A stretch of DNA of 56,868 nt from Rhodospirillales bacterium. GTDB lineage: Bacteria > Pseudomonadota > Alphaproteobacteria > JAJFIK01. The position numbers were made by a program, and so were the translations under genes. The stretch's first letter is position 1, and every line of letters begins with the position of its first letter. The notes under the pieces are model-generated. The model was not told where the DNA came from, ran no database searches, and was given only the letters and a program-made list of their open reading frames with translations. Positions 47,195 to 56,474 of this stretch are shown piece by piece. The stretch spans positions 1 to 56,868 of the forward strand of contig JAJFIK010000033.1 in NCBI GenBank assembly GCA_021775005.1, read 5' to 3'.

Positions 47195-48277
47195 GTGAGC
47201 CTTAACGATACCTACGCACAAATCCTCAGTAAGTACGACCGGATTCAGAACGATATGGCGGGCGCAAATGTTGCACCCGAGGATTATGTTCGGCTCTCAA
47301 AAGAATTCTCGGACATGGGCCCCGTGGTTGAAGCCATCAAAGCGCTGACCGAAGCCCAATCAGAGATTGTGGACTTGATCGGCATATTGACCGACGCCGA
47401 TGCTGACGATGAAATGAAAGAGATGGCGCAGGTTGAGCGCGACGAGCTCATGGAAAAAATCCCTGAGTTGGAATTGGCCGTCAGGGTGTTGTTATTGCCG
47501 AGGGATGAAGCGGACCACCGCAACGTCATTCTGGAAGTGCGCGCTGGTACCGGCGGGGATGAAGCAGCGCTATTTGCGGGCGATCTTTTCCGCATGTATC
47601 AACGTTATGCTGAGCTTCGTAAATGGAAAGTGGAAATCCTCGAGGCCACAGAATCGGACTTGGGCGGGTATCGCGAAATCGTCGCCTCAATCAATGGCGC
47701 TGGTGCCTTTGCCCGATTGAAGTATGAATCCGGCGTTCACCGCGTCCAGCGCGTGCCGGAAACCGAGACCAGCGGCCGTATTCATACCTCTGCAGCCACG
47801 GTTGCGGTTCTGCCTGAGGCTGAAGATGTGGATGTGGAGATTGAGGACAAAGACCTCACCATCGATACCTATCGCGCATCCGGTGCAGGCGGGCAGCACG
47901 TGAACACAACCGATAGCGCGGTTCGCATCACCCATGAGCCCACTGGTATCGTTGTCGCGGTGCAGGACGAGCGCTCCCAACACAAGAACCGCGCCAAGGC
48001 CATGAAAATTTTGCGGGCCAAAATCTATGAGGGCATTCGGGAGCGCCAGGACGCAGAACGCGCTGCTGAACGCAAAGGGCAGGTGGGCTCTGGTGATCGG
48101 TCTGAACGCATTCGTACCTACAATTTTCCGCAAGGGCGCGTCACTGACCATCGGATTAATTTGACTCTCTACAAGCTCGACAAAATGATGCTTGGTGAGG
48201 TTTTTGATGAGGTTGCGGATGCGCTGACGGCAGAGGATCAGGCCGCGCGACTTGCCGCACTTGATGAGAATGCCTAG
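47195..48277 (+). CDS. prfA: Peptide chain release factor 1
   Basis: The 360-residue factor ends translation at UAA and UAG. The GGQ motif lies at 232-234 ([18 protein letters not shown]) and a PxT-type anticodon motif in [16 protein letters not shown]. It starts with GTG 47195. Its 3' end overlaps prmC, whose product methylates the glutamine of GGQ. Confidence 0.98.
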   Translation: MSLNDTYAQILSKYDRIQNDMAGANVAPEDYVRLSKEFSDMGPVVEAIKALTEAQSEIVDLIGILTDADADDEMKEMAQVERDELMEKIPELELAVRVLLLPRDEADHRNVILEVRAGTGGDEAALFAGDLFRMYQRYAELRKWKVEILEATESDLGGYREIVASINGAGAFARLKYESGVHRVQRVPETETSGRIHTSAATVAVLPEAEDVDVEIEDKDLTIDTYRASGAGGQHVNTTDSAVRITHEPTGIVVAVQDERSQHKNRAKAMKILRAKIYEGIRERQDAERAAERKGQVGSGDRSERIRTYNFPQGRVTDHRINLTLYKLDKMMLGEVFDEVADALTAEDQAARLAALDENA

Positions 48278-49133
48278 CGACAATTCGTTTGATGTGGCCC
48301 TGCAATGGGGAACGGCGGAGCTGAGCGCTGCCGGCATTGGTAATCCGGGTCTTGATGCACGCCTGCTGCTTTGTCATGCCGCCGACCTCTCTCGTGAGGC
48401 GTTAATTGCGCAAGGAGCGGGGCCTGTGACTGAAGCAGTGGCAACACATTACGGCACCTTGATTGCGCGACGACGAACAAGTGAACCTATTGCCCGCATT
48501 TTGGGTCGCAAAGAGTTTTGGAGTCTTGACCTCAAACTTGGGCAAAACACCTTGGTGCCGCGTCCTGATAGCGAATGTATCGTTGCCGCGCTTTTGAACA
48601 CGGTCAGTGACCGGGCGGCGGCGCTTAAAGTGCTTGATCTTGGAACTGGATCTGGGTGTCTGCTTCTTGCGCTTTTGAGTGAGCTGCCCAATGCGAATGG
48701 CGTTGGTATTGATGTGTCACCGGGGGCGATCGATGTTGCGAGAGAGAACGCAGAGCAATGTGACCTCGGTCAACGCGCGAGGTTTAATGCCGGTCATTGG
48801 GCAGCTGAGATCAGTGATGAGTTTGATTTGGTGATCTCTAACCCGCCATATATCACGGCGAGCGAAATGACGGTCTTGCCGGATGACGTGCGACTTTACG
48901 ACCCGCATCTCGCCCTTGATGGCGGTGTCGATGGGCTTGATGCCTATCGGCTGATTCTCAACGATTTGGCCCATATCCTAAAGCCAAACGCCTATGCGGC
49001 CTTTGAAACGTCTCCTCAGCTTATCAAAGACCTTTGGCGGCTGGTTGGCGAATCAGGGGGCTTTGTTGACCTTGTTGAAATAAAGGACTTGAGCGATCAA
49101 CCTCGGGGGTTAAGGTTTCGGAAAGCCCATTGA
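48270..49133 (+). CDS. prmC: Release factor glutamine methyltransferase
   Basis: The protein of about 287 residues N5-methylates the GGQ glutamine of release factors. The N-terminal helical domain has the family [17 protein letters not shown] and [13 protein letters not shown]. The SAM site is [16 protein letters not shown], and the catalytic NPPY motif is at 191-194. ATG 48270 or ATG 48264 may be the start, both overlapping the end of prfA, so the two genes form an operon. Confidence 0.96.
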   Translation: MPSDNSFDVALQWGTAELSAAGIGNPGLDARLLLCHAADLSREALIAQGAGPVTEAVATHYGTLIARRRTSEPIARILGRKEFWSLDLKLGQNTLVPRPDSECIVAALLNTVSDRAAALKVLDLGTGSGCLLLALLSELPNANGVGIDVSPGAIDVARENAEQCDLGQRARFNAGHWAAEISDEFDLVISNPPYITASEMTVLPDDVRLYDPHLALDGGVDGLDAYRLILNDLAHILKPNAYAAFETSPQLIKDLWRLVGESGGFVDLVEIKDLSDQPRGLRFRKAH

Positions 49134-49541
49134 GTCAAGACTTGGTGGTGCAAAAAAAGGGGGTTGGAATTGGTCTCGAGAGACGCTAGCTTCAGCCGCG
49201 AAACGATTGATGGGGCTGGTTGTTGTTCCCCGAATTTGTTTTACCAAGCTGCCGAAATGTCCGGATAATGGGAACGCTGTTGTTCTTGATATATGAACCG
49301 GTAAAAGGCACTTGAGCAACGGTTTGGTTCACCTCGCGTTACTGAGATTGAAACTGGCCCGCGCACAGAAGAAAACCGAATGCTCGGTCAATACGGCATC
49401 GCCAATGGCAAGTGCGAAGTATTGTTTTGCGTTTATATGCTTCGCATTTGTTCAAATATCTGCGGGGCTGAGACAAAAACGTCTGGGGGCATCACTGGCG
49501 ATGACAGTGATACACAGACACCAAAAACGTCGAGGTAGGGA
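49134..49541. other. Intergenic region between prmC and the DUF4167 gene
   Basis: No convincing gene is seen in these 408 bases; a 77-residue frame at 49312-49545 has no good start or homology. A 10-base-pair stem at 49413-49446 and a short direct repeat CAAAAACGTC (49474-49483 and 49522-49531) lie in the DUF4167-proximal half. This may be the leader of the DUF4167 transcript. Confidence 0.6.
49413..49446 (+). promoter_or_regulatory. Hairpin in the DUF4167 leader region
   Basis: TGCGAAGTAT (49413-49422) pairs with ATGCTTCGCA (49437-49446), leaving a 14-base loop and one G-T wobble. It is followed by TTTGTTC. It could be a weak terminator after prmC or a leader structure. Confidence 0.4.
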
Positions 49542-50087
49542 ATGAATCGTTCGCGCGGCCGAGGCCGGAAACCATCAAATCCGCTTAACAGGACAATGGA
49601 AAGCAACGGCCCGGATGTAAAAGTCCGCGGTACACCGCATCAGATTTGCGACAAATATCTCACCCTCGCACGCGACGCGAATGTCGCTGGCGATCGTGTT
49701 GCGTATGAAGGTTACCTGCAGCACGCAGAACACTTTCACCGCATTATTTTGTCGTCCCAACCGGCCAATGGGGCGCAGCCGTCGCCGCAAAGTGAGGGCG
49801 CTGAAGACGGCATTGAAGAAGAGGCTACAGAAGTTGTGGCCAACGGAAATGGGCGCAATGACGGGCAGCGCAATGATGGCCAACGTGGTGAACGGCCTGC
49901 GCGGGCCCGGCGGCCTCGCCGCGGTCGCAATCCACGGCACGGCAATGGCGAAGCAGAGCAAGGTGAGCCGCAAGGCAACATCGCCGAGGGGAATGTCGCC
50001 GTGGGGAATTCAGACCCTGTCGAAACCAAGCCTGTGGAACATACCGCGCCCGTGCCGGAGACAAAGGCACCCGCCGAGTCCGCATAG
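49542..50087 (+). CDS. DUF4167-family protein
   Basis: The 181-residue protein has the DUF4167 domain at about 15-85 (GPDVKVRGTPHQICDKYLTLARDANVAGDRVAYEGYLQHAEHFHRI). A disordered tail follows, rich in Arg/Gly (RPARARRPRRGRNPRHG), Asn and acidic residues. The basic low-complexity tail suggests RNA or nucleoid binding; function is not established. AGGTAGGG before the ATG supports the start. In Alphaproteobacteria it commonly lies between prmC and clpB, as here. Confidence 0.93.
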   Translation: MNRSRGRGRKPSNPLNRTMESNGPDVKVRGTPHQICDKYLTLARDANVAGDRVAYEGYLQHAEHFHRIILSSQPANGAQPSPQSEGAEDGIEEEATEVVANGNGRNDGQRNDGQRGERPARARRPRRGRNPRHGNGEAEQGEPQGNIAEGNVAVGNSDPVETKPVEHTAPVPETKAPAESA

Positions 50088-50112
50088 CGCGGTTCTTTGC
50101 TGAAATCCTCCT

Positions 50113-50142
50113 CTTGAGATTTGTGGCAGAAACGCCACATAT
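50113..50142 (+). promoter_or_regulatory. Heat-shock (sigma-32-type) promoter of clpB
   Basis: CTTGAGA at 50113-50119 and CCACATAT at 50135-50142 are separated by 15 bases, close to the E. coli sigma-32 consensus (CTTGAAA, CCCCATNT). It lies about 105 bases before clpB. A perfect small inverted repeat TGTGGC-AGAAAC-GCCACA (50122-50139) overlaps the spacer and -10. Confidence 0.65.
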
Positions 50143-50248
50143 GGTGGGAGCGGTGCCGCGATAGGCGGGCCGCCGATCAGGCGTAAGGCATGGGTTTGGC
50201 GCAAGTTTGCGCGGGCCGTCGTCTTTAGCGTGCTGCAAGAGGACTGAT

Positions 50249-52891
50249 ATGGATTTCGATCAATACACCGAGCGGTCGCGCGGATTCGTGCAATCCGCCC
50301 AAGGGCTCGCCCTTCGTTCAAACCACCAAAGATTCACAACTGGCCATTTGCTCAAGGTTCTTCTCGACGATGAGGAAGGCTTGGCAGCTAATCTCATTCG
50401 CTCCGCCGGCGGTGATCCCGCTCGCGCGTTGGAAGGCACAGAAACTGAGCTGGCCCGATTGCCCAAAGTCGAAGGCAGCGGCGCAGGGCAGGTCTATCTT
50501 GATCCCGATCTGGCGCGGGTCTTTGAGCGCGCGCAGGAAATCTCCAAAAAGGCCGGCGATAGCTTTGTCACCGCTGAACGGCTCCTGCTGGCCTTGGCAA
50601 TGGCCGAAGGCACCGGCGCTGCCAAGGTGTTGAAAAGTGCCGGGCTCACACCCAATGCCCTTAACGGTGCCATCAATGACATTCGCAAAGGGCGCACCGC
50701 GGACACCGCCAGCGCCGAGCAAGGCTATGACGCCCTGAAGAAATACGCCCGCGACCTCACGGAAGTTGCCCGCGACGGCAAACTTGATCCGGTGATTGGG
50801 CGGGATGAAGAAATTCGCCGCACCATGCAGGTGCTTTCGCGCCGTACCAAAAACAATCCTGTGCTGATTGGGGAGCCGGGGGTGGGAAAAACTGCCATTG
50901 CCGAAGGTCTTGCCTTGCGCATCATCAATGGTGATGTGCCTGAGTCTCTCAAGGAAAAACGCTTGCTCTCTCTGGACATGGGTGCGCTCATCGCCGGAGC
51001 AAAGTATCGCGGCGAGTTTGAAGAACGCCTCAAAGCCGTCTTGCAAGAAGTTACCGCCGCCAATGGTGAAGTGATTTTGTTTATCGATGAAATGCACACC
51101 CTCGTGGGCGCAGGTAAAGCCGAAGGGGCGATGGACGCCTCCAACTTGCTAAAGCCTGCCTTGGCGCGCGGGGAACTCCATTGCATCGGTGCGACAACAC
51201 TGGATGAGTATCGCAAAAATGTGGAGAAAGACGCTGCATTGGCGCGGCGCTTCCAACCTGTCTTTGTGCAGGAACCGACAGTGGAAGACACGATCTCCAT
51301 TCTTCGCGGGCTTAAAGAGAAATACGAAGTGCACCACGGTGTGCGAATTTCAGATGGCGCGCTGGTTTCCGCTGCAACGCTGTCCAATCGCTATATTTCT
51401 GATCGATTTTTGCCGGACAAAGCCATCGATTTGATGGATGAAGCGTCAAGCCGGTTGCGCATGCAGGTGGATTCAAAACCTGAAGAATTGGATGAGCTTG
51501 ATCGCCGTGTGATTCAGCTCAAGATCGAACGTGAAGCCCTGAAAAAAGAAACCGATGAGGCCTCTAAGGATCGTTTGGTCACGCTTGAAAAAGAGTTGGC
51601 CGATCTTGAGCAGCGTTCCGCCGATCTCACCGCTCGTTGGCAGGTGGAAAAGGATAGCGTCAATTCCGCGCAAGAGCTTTCAACCAGCCTTGATCAGGCG
51701 CGGGTAGCGTTGGAGCAAGCGCAGCGCGCTGGTGACCTCGCACGTGCTGGGGAGATTGCCTATGGCACCATTCCTGACTTGGAGAAAAAGCTGCAGGAGC
51801 TTGAAGACGCACCGCAAAGCGCCGGCAGCGCGTTGGTGGAAGAAACCGTGACACCGGAACATGTCGCGCAAGTCGTTTCGCGCTGGACCGGTGTGCCCGT
51901 GGACAAAATGCTCGAAGGCGAGCGCGACAAGCTCTTGCGCATGGAAGAAGAAATCGGCCGCCGGGTCGTCGGCCAGCTTGAAGCGGTGACGGCGGTTTCA
52001 AATGCTGTACGCCGCAGCCGCGCAGGTTTGCAGGACCCCAAGCGGCCCATGGGATCGTTCATGTTCCTCGGCCCCACAGGCGTTGGCAAGACAGAGCTCA
52101 CCAAAGCATTGGCAGAGTTTCTGTTCGACGATGACAGCGCCATTTGCCGCCTTGATATGTCGGAGTTCATGGAGAAGCATTCCGTCGCCCGTCTTATTGG
52201 CGCACCTCCGGGGTACGTGGGCTATGAAGAAGGGGGGCGGCTCACCGAAGCCATTCGCCGTCGGCCCTATCAGGTCGTGCTGTTTGACGAGGTGGAAAAG
52301 GCTCACCCGGATGTTTTTAATGTGCTGTTGCAAGTGCTTGATGATGGGCGCTTGACCGACGGCCAGGGGCATACCGTGGATTTCCGCAACACACTGATCA
52401 TCATGACCTCGAACCTGGGCTCGGAATATCTTGCTGAAATGAGTGAGGACACAGATGTGGCTCTCGTGCGCGGCAAGGTCATGGACACGGTGCGTGGTCA
52501 TTTCCGGCCGGAGTTTTTGAACCGCGTGGATGAGATTATTCTCTTCCATCGTCTCAGCCGCGGGCAGATGGATGCCATTGTGGACATTCAACTGCACGAT
52601 CTTGAGAAGCTGCTGGCAGATCGCAAGATCACCATCACGCTGGATAAGGATGCTCGGCATTGGCTGGGTGATGCAGGCTATGACCCGGTCTATGGCGCGC
52701 GGCCCCTCAAGCGCGTCATTCAAAGGCGTCTGCAAAACCCGCTGGCGGAGATGATCCTGCAAGGGGCCATCAAGGATGGTGATGAAGTGGCGATCACCGC
52801 AAGCAAGGACGGCTTGCTCATCAATGGCACAGCGGTATGGCACGGCGAGGCGGGCGGTCTTGCCGGCGCTGAAACGCGCGGAGAGGCGTAA
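50249..52891 (+). CDS. clpB: ATP-dependent disaggregase ClpB
   Basis: The 880-residue Hsp100 chaperone dissolves protein aggregates with DnaK. It has an N-terminal Clp-N domain (about 1-145), AAA+ domain 1 with Walker A GEPGVGKT at 208-215, a long coiled-coil middle domain (about 400-525) that distinguishes ClpB from ClpA and ClpC, and AAA+ domain 2 with Walker A GPTGVGKT at 608-615. GAGGA five bases upstream sets the start at 50249. A sigma-32-type promoter precedes it and rpoH is in the same window, so heat induction is expected. Confidence 0.98.
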   Translation: MDFDQYTERSRGFVQSAQGLALRSNHQRFTTGHLLKVLLDDEEGLAANLIRSAGGDPARALEGTETELARLPKVEGSGAGQVYLDPDLARVFERAQEISKKAGDSFVTAERLLLALAMAEGTGAAKVLKSAGLTPNALNGAINDIRKGRTADTASAEQGYDALKKYARDLTEVARDGKLDPVIGRDEEIRRTMQVLSRRTKNNPVLIGEPGVGKTAIAEGLALRIINGDVPESLKEKRLLSLDMGALIAGAKYRGEFEERLKAVLQEVTAANGEVILFIDEMHTLVGAGKAEGAMDASNLLKPALARGELHCIGATTLDEYRKNVEKDAALARRFQPVFVQEPTVEDTISILRGLKEKYEVHHGVRISDGALVSAATLSNRYISDRFLPDKAIDLMDEASSRLRMQVDSKPEELDELDRRVIQLKIEREALKKETDEASKDRLVTLEKELADLEQRSADLTARWQVEKDSVNSAQELSTSLDQARVALEQAQRAGDLARAGEIAYGTIPDLEKKLQELEDAPQSAGSALVEETVTPEHVAQVVSRWTGVPVDKMLEGERDKLLRMEEEIGRRVVGQLEAVTAVSNAVRRSRAGLQDPKRPMGSFMFLGPTGVGKTELTKALAEFLFDDDSAICRLDMSEFMEKHSVARLIGAPPGYVGYEEGGRLTEAIRRRPYQVVLFDEVEKAHPDVFNVLLQVLDDGRLTDGQGHTVDFRNTLIIMTSNLGSEYLAEMSEDTDVALVRGKVMDTVRGHFRPEFLNRVDEIILFHRLSRGQMDAIVDIQLHDLEKLLADRKITITLDKDARHWLGDAGYDPVYGARPLKRVIQRRLQNPLAEMILQGAIKDGDEVAITASKDGLLINGTAVWHGEAGGLAGAETRGEA

Positions 52892-52956
52892 GGCCTTTGC
52901 GGTGATCGTTTTCCTGTTCTTTTAGGACTTCCTATAAGGCTTTGTTTTTGAAGGGT

Positions 52957-53057
52957 TTATGCATAATCATACGGTATTCAAGTTTCTGCATAACGTATAA
53001 CTATTTGTAATTATTATAATTATGCAAAATTTGACAAAACAATCACTATATGCATAA
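52957..53057. repeat. Four TATGCATA-type repeats over a promoter
   Basis: TTATGCATAA (52957-52966, perfect palindrome), TGCATAA (52987-52993), TTATGCAAAA (53020-53029) and TATGCATAA (53049-53057) lie in a strongly AT-rich 140-base stretch. The last copy overlaps the -10 element of the downstream promoter, as expected for operator sites. Confidence 0.55.
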
Positions 53058-53059
53058 TT
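53031..53059 (+). promoter_or_regulatory. Strong promoter of the nucleotidyltransferase gene
   Basis: TTGACA (53031-53036) and ATAATT (53054-53059) are 17 bases apart; CATAAT one base earlier is an alternative -10. Initiation would fall about 53065-53067, on the start codon itself, predicting a leaderless mRNA. Confidence 0.65.
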
Positions 53060-53065
53060 GGCGGC

Positions 53066-54118
53066 ATGCCTAATGAACCCGCAGAGCTTTCCGGTCAGCA
53101 ACGGCGCATGCTGATCGACACTCGCCAACAATGGATGGCGCTCAAAGCCATAAAGCGCCGTGCCCTGGGCTACGTCGGTTCCATGAGTTGGCAAAAAAAC
53201 GGCGACCGGCAATATCTTGTGCGCAAAGCGAAAGACCCGGTAAGCGGAGTATTCAAAAACCAAAGCCTTGGACTTCGCGCTCCGGAAACGGAGCAAATTT
53301 ACGAAGCTTTTCAAACGGGCCGTACCCAGGTCAAAGCTGATCTCGCAGTAGCGCAGGAAAATATGAAAACGCAATCTGCGATTAACTCACGCATTGGCCT
53401 TGGTAGGGTTCCAATAATTGCAGCCGGAATCTTGCGATCGCTTGATGAGAAAGGGCTTCTTGGGAAAAACGTTCAAGTTGTGGGGACAAACGCTTTGTAT
53501 GCGTATGAGGCAGCGGCAGGTGTTCACTTTGACGCCAATATTATCGCAACCGGCGATATCGACTTCCTGATGGACGCGCGGCGAAATCTTAAACTTACAA
53601 TCCACGACGGGCAGCCTGAGAAATTTATCTCATTACTGAAAGGTGTTGAGGCATCATTTGCTCAGACACCCCACCAGCCATTTCGTGCCAACACGGCCTC
53701 TGGGTATCTGGTTGATTTGATCAAACCTGAGCCGAACCCGCCATGGAAAGATGAATCCGAAACGCTTGGTGGCGGCAGCGAACGCGGTGCAGATTTGGTT
53801 GCCAGCCCAATCATGGGACTGACCTGGCTTGAATCCGCGCCAAAATTTGAAACTGTTGCAATAGATGAAAAGGGTTGGCCGGTACCTCTCTCTTGCCCAG
53901 ACCCTTGTGCTTTCGCAATCTACAAATATTGGATGGGTCGGGAAGCAAAAGGCCGTGATCCCGTGAAGCGTCGCCGTGATGTTGAGCAAGCCCATACCCT
54001 CCACGCTCTCATCGAAAGCCACTTGGTTGATCGTAGATATGATCGCGAGAAAATGAAAAATTTTCCTGCTGGCGTGCTCAATCTGTTTGAAAAAGAAGTT
54101 TTGTCCACCGCCAAATAG
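53066..54118 (+). CDS. GSU2403-family nucleotidyltransferase-fold protein
   Basis: The 350-residue protein matches the GSU2403/NTP_transf_8 family. After a helical N-terminal region with YVGSMSWQKNGDRQYLVRK, the nucleotidyltransferase signature appears: GTNALYAYEAAAGVHF (Gly140-Thr141) and ATGDIDFLMDAR with the metal-binding pair Asp164/Asp166. The C-terminal part is helical. Known relatives have no assigned substrate. There is no ribosome-binding site; the ATG lies about eight bases after the -10, so translation is probably leaderless. Upstream DNA is AT-rich and repeat-bearing. The gene is single, between clpB and an M23 peptidase gene, and looks acquired. Confidence 0.85.
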   Translation: MPNEPAELSGQQRRMLIDTRQQWMALKAIKRRALGYVGSMSWQKNGDRQYLVRKAKDPVSGVFKNQSLGLRAPETEQIYEAFQTGRTQVKADLAVAQENMKTQSAINSRIGLGRVPIIAAGILRSLDEKGLLGKNVQVVGTNALYAYEAAAGVHFDANIIATGDIDFLMDARRNLKLTIHDGQPEKFISLLKGVEASFAQTPHQPFRANTASGYLVDLIKPEPNPPWKDESETLGGGSERGADLVASPIMGLTWLESAPKFETVAIDEKGWPVPLSCPDPCAFAIYKYWMGREAKGRDPVKRRRDVEQAHTLHALIESHLVDRRYDREKMKNFPAGVLNLFEKEVLSTAK

Positions 54119-54121
54119 GTC

Positions 54122-55804
54122 CTACTCCGCCGCCAAATCTGGGTTGATGTCCGCGCTACCACCAACTGAAGCGGATGCTGTCATGGAGAGCATGTTGGCA
54201 TCTGCCATCTGCGTGTTGATCAAGCCGCGCTGGGTTTGGAACGCGGTGAGCACATCGCCCTCAAGCTGACGCCCACTTGGCAAATCAATGGTACGCGGGT
54301 TCACCTGCTCATCATTCAGCAGGACCTCATAATGCAGGTGTGCGCCGGTCACCCGGCCCGTGGCCCCCACATAGCCGATGATCTGGCCTTGCTCCACACG
54401 AACGCCGGATCGGATCCCTGGACCATAGCCATTCAAGTGGGCGTAAGCGGTCTCATAGCCATTGACGTGGCGGATGCGCACGTAATTGCCATAGGAGCCA
54501 AAGCGTGAGGAGCGCACCACAGTGCCGCTGCCTGCGGCATAGATCGGGGTGCCGGTAGGGGCGCCAAAGTCGACGCCCTTGTGCATGCGATTGTAACCCA
54601 GCACCGGGTGCCGCCGTGCGCCGAAGTTTGAAGTAATGCGCGCACCGTCAATGGGCGTGCGCATAAGGAAGGCGCGTACCGACTCGCCCGCTTCGTTGAA
54701 GTAGTCGGTCAGGCCATCGTCAGGCGTCGTGAAGCGATAAAGGTTCTGCGTGCGCCCGCGCGTCGTCATTGAGGCGTAAACAATGTCACCGTTCATCACG
54801 GCCTCGCCGCTCTCATCAAAGCGCTGCGAGTAATATACTTCAAACTCATCGCCGGTCCGAATATCGCGTTGGAAGTCGATGGAATGCGAAAAGATACGGA
54901 TCATGCCAATGGTCATGGCATCGGGCACACCGAGATCGTTAGCGGCCATGTAAAGCGAACTATCAATACGGCCATGGGCGCGTGTGAAGTGGTCTTCCAA
55001 TTCAATAGCGCGCGCTTCGCTGAGGTAGTCTTCGCTTTCCTCGTCCCAGTGCACGATCACTTCTTGGTCAGGTGCGGTGCGCAGGGAGATATTCAGAAGG
55101 CGCAGTTGATCTTCGGCGCTGCCTTGCTCAATGGGGTCAAGGGTTTCATAGGCGACATTGAATTCATGACCAACGCGCAAGCGACGCGGGTCGAACACTT
55201 CGCCGAACGCTTCAATGGCGTAATAGGCTTCCTGCCGATCGATGCCCATGTCGGTCAGCAGGTTCATCATGGTATCGCCGGAGCGCACAACAACCAGCGC
55301 TTCATCAAATGCAGGCAACACGTTGTTGAGCGCATTGACGGTTAGATTTTCCCGGGCAGCGCGATTGATCACTTCCCAATTGTCGCGAAGGGGCTGCAGC
55401 CAAACGTCTGCGGTGATAACCGACGCTGTGTTCACAACAGGCGTCACGTCGCCCGTATTCTGCAACGCGGCATTCATTGCTGACGTAAGACCGCCGATCT
55501 CAATTGTTTCATCAGCGCTAATGGCGACAGGTTCTGCAACGGTATCCGCTGCCGGGTTCATGGCGGCTGCCAGCGCCACTGAGATGTCTGTGTTCGCTGT
55601 TGCATCAACTGACGCAGATTGAGACACCGTGGACATGCCAAGAGCGACCGCGCCAATACCAAGACCGATCAGCCCAGCGGCAGTTACTGACGCAAACACC
55701 ATGGCTCTGGCGCCGGTGCCCGATTCGTCGGTCACAAACTCTGAAACTGATGAAATTACCCGTGAAAACAGCGCACTAACCGCTGACTCATTCCCAAATG
55801 ACAC
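54122..55804 (-). CDS. M23-family cell-wall peptidase with membrane anchor
   Basis: The protein of about 560 residues has an N-terminal membrane segment (about 35-58: VFASVTAAGLIGLGIGAVALG), an Ala/Thr-rich linker and a LysM-like/OapA-like middle part (VVRSGDTMMNLLTDMGI). The C-terminal M23 metallopeptidase domain carries zinc and catalytic motifs HKGVDFGAPTGTPIYAAGSG and GRVTGAHLHYEVL. It probably cuts peptidoglycan cross-links. I chose GTG 55804 as start because AAGGGG lies nine bases before it; ATG 55921 or GTG 55927 would add about 40 residues without signal. It converges on the nucleotidyltransferase gene. Confidence 0.88.
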   Translation of the reverse strand: MSFGNESAVSALFSRVISSVSEFVTDESGTGARAMVFASVTAAGLIGLGIGAVALGMSTVSQSASVDATANTDISVALAAAMNPAADTVAEPVAISADETIEIGGLTSAMNAALQNTGDVTPVVNTASVITADVWLQPLRDNWEVINRAARENLTVNALNNVLPAFDEALVVVRSGDTMMNLLTDMGIDRQEAYYAIEAFGEVFDPRRLRVGHEFNVAYETLDPIEQGSAEDQLRLLNISLRTAPDQEVIVHWDEESEDYLSEARAIELEDHFTRAHGRIDSSLYMAANDLGVPDAMTIGMIRIFSHSIDFQRDIRTGDEFEVYYSQRFDESGEAVMNGDIVYASMTTRGRTQNLYRFTTPDDGLTDYFNEAGESVRAFLMRTPIDGARITSNFGARRHPVLGYNRMHKGVDFGAPTGTPIYAAGSGTVVRSSRFGSYGNYVRIRHVNGYETAYAHLNGYGPGIRSGVRVEQGQIIGYVGATGRVTGAHLHYEVLLNDEQVNPRTIDLPSGRQLEGDVLTAFQTQRGLINTQMADANMLSMTASASVGGSADINPDLAAE

Positions 55805-56162
55805 TGTGCCTGACCCCTTACACCACGCTCGTCTCTCAAAACAGGCACCTCCCAAAGGCACCTGGACAACGAAAAATGGCCCAAAACCGTGCCAATTTCC
55901 GCGAGACTTCCCTAAACTCATCCCCACTTATGCAAAAAAGCGCCCAAATCCGGTGTCCCATACCGGACCAAAAACCGCTCCTTCGAGGTTCAATTCTGCC
56001 CTGATTCGTTCTATTTTGGGCAAGAGAACCAATAAGTTAGGGTCGCCGAAGCAAAGGCGTCTGTCAACCAAATCTTAGCCATGATCCCATTAACGGATCG
56101 GTTACCAAATAAGCGCAGCCTGAGGGCCTTGAAAAAACCTTTCAAACCCTGCATTTTATCGG

Positions 56163-56190
56163 TTGACACCAGCGGGGCCATGAGTATTTT
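56163..56190 (+). promoter_or_regulatory. Candidate rRNA operon promoter
   Basis: TTGACA (56163-56168) and TATTTT (56185-56190) are 16 bases apart. Transcription from here would give a leader of about 280 bases before the mature 16S end, a usual length. Other promoters further upstream are possible. Confidence 0.4.
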
Positions 56191-56327
56191 ACGCGCCTCG
56201 CCGCCGGACCACTCCGGTGCTTGCGGTGGCGTGCCGAAAGGTTTGTTGTCCACAAACGATTAGCGGTGCCCTCTTGGCCCTTGGCCAGGATAAGGCTTCG
56301 TCGCTTTGTGACCATGAGATCGCTCGG

Positions 56328-56341
56328 GGCTTTTTGACATT
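56328..56341 (+). promoter_or_regulatory. boxA-like antitermination site in the rRNA leader
   Basis: GGCTTTTTGACATT resembles the rRNA antiterminator boxA (GCTCTTTGACA or GCTCTTTAACA type) and lies about 135 bases before the mature 16S end, where boxA is expected. NusB/NusE binding here would let polymerase read through the rRNA genes. Confidence 0.5.
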
Positions 56342-56474
56342 GTTGGTTATGAGAATGTGAAGCGTGGAGGGCGGTGTTTCCTAGAGAGATACCGATCATC
56401 TACGCTTTAATAAGTATCCATGGAACATATCCGTTGGATGCCTTTGAGCGTAAAAGTGATCGGGATCAAAATCT

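Larger units (their letters stand above)
55805..56474. other. rRNA operon upstream region and leader
   Basis: No gene is seen in these 670 bases. The left part should contain the promoter of the M23 gene on the minus strand. The right part holds a candidate rRNA promoter near 56163 and a transcribed leader with a boxA-like element near 56330. Short frames here, such as 56011-56253 minus, look spurious. Confidence 0.7.

Noticed and set aside
56011-56253. 80-codon minus-strand frame before the 16S gene
   Set aside because: It lies in the rRNA promoter and leader region, has no ribosome-binding site and resembles spurious proteins often predicted next to rRNA genes.
56334-56339. TTGACA as the -35 of the rRNA promoter
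   Set aside because: No acceptable -10 follows at 16-18 bases, and the surrounding GGCTTTTTGACATT fits a boxA antitermination element better.
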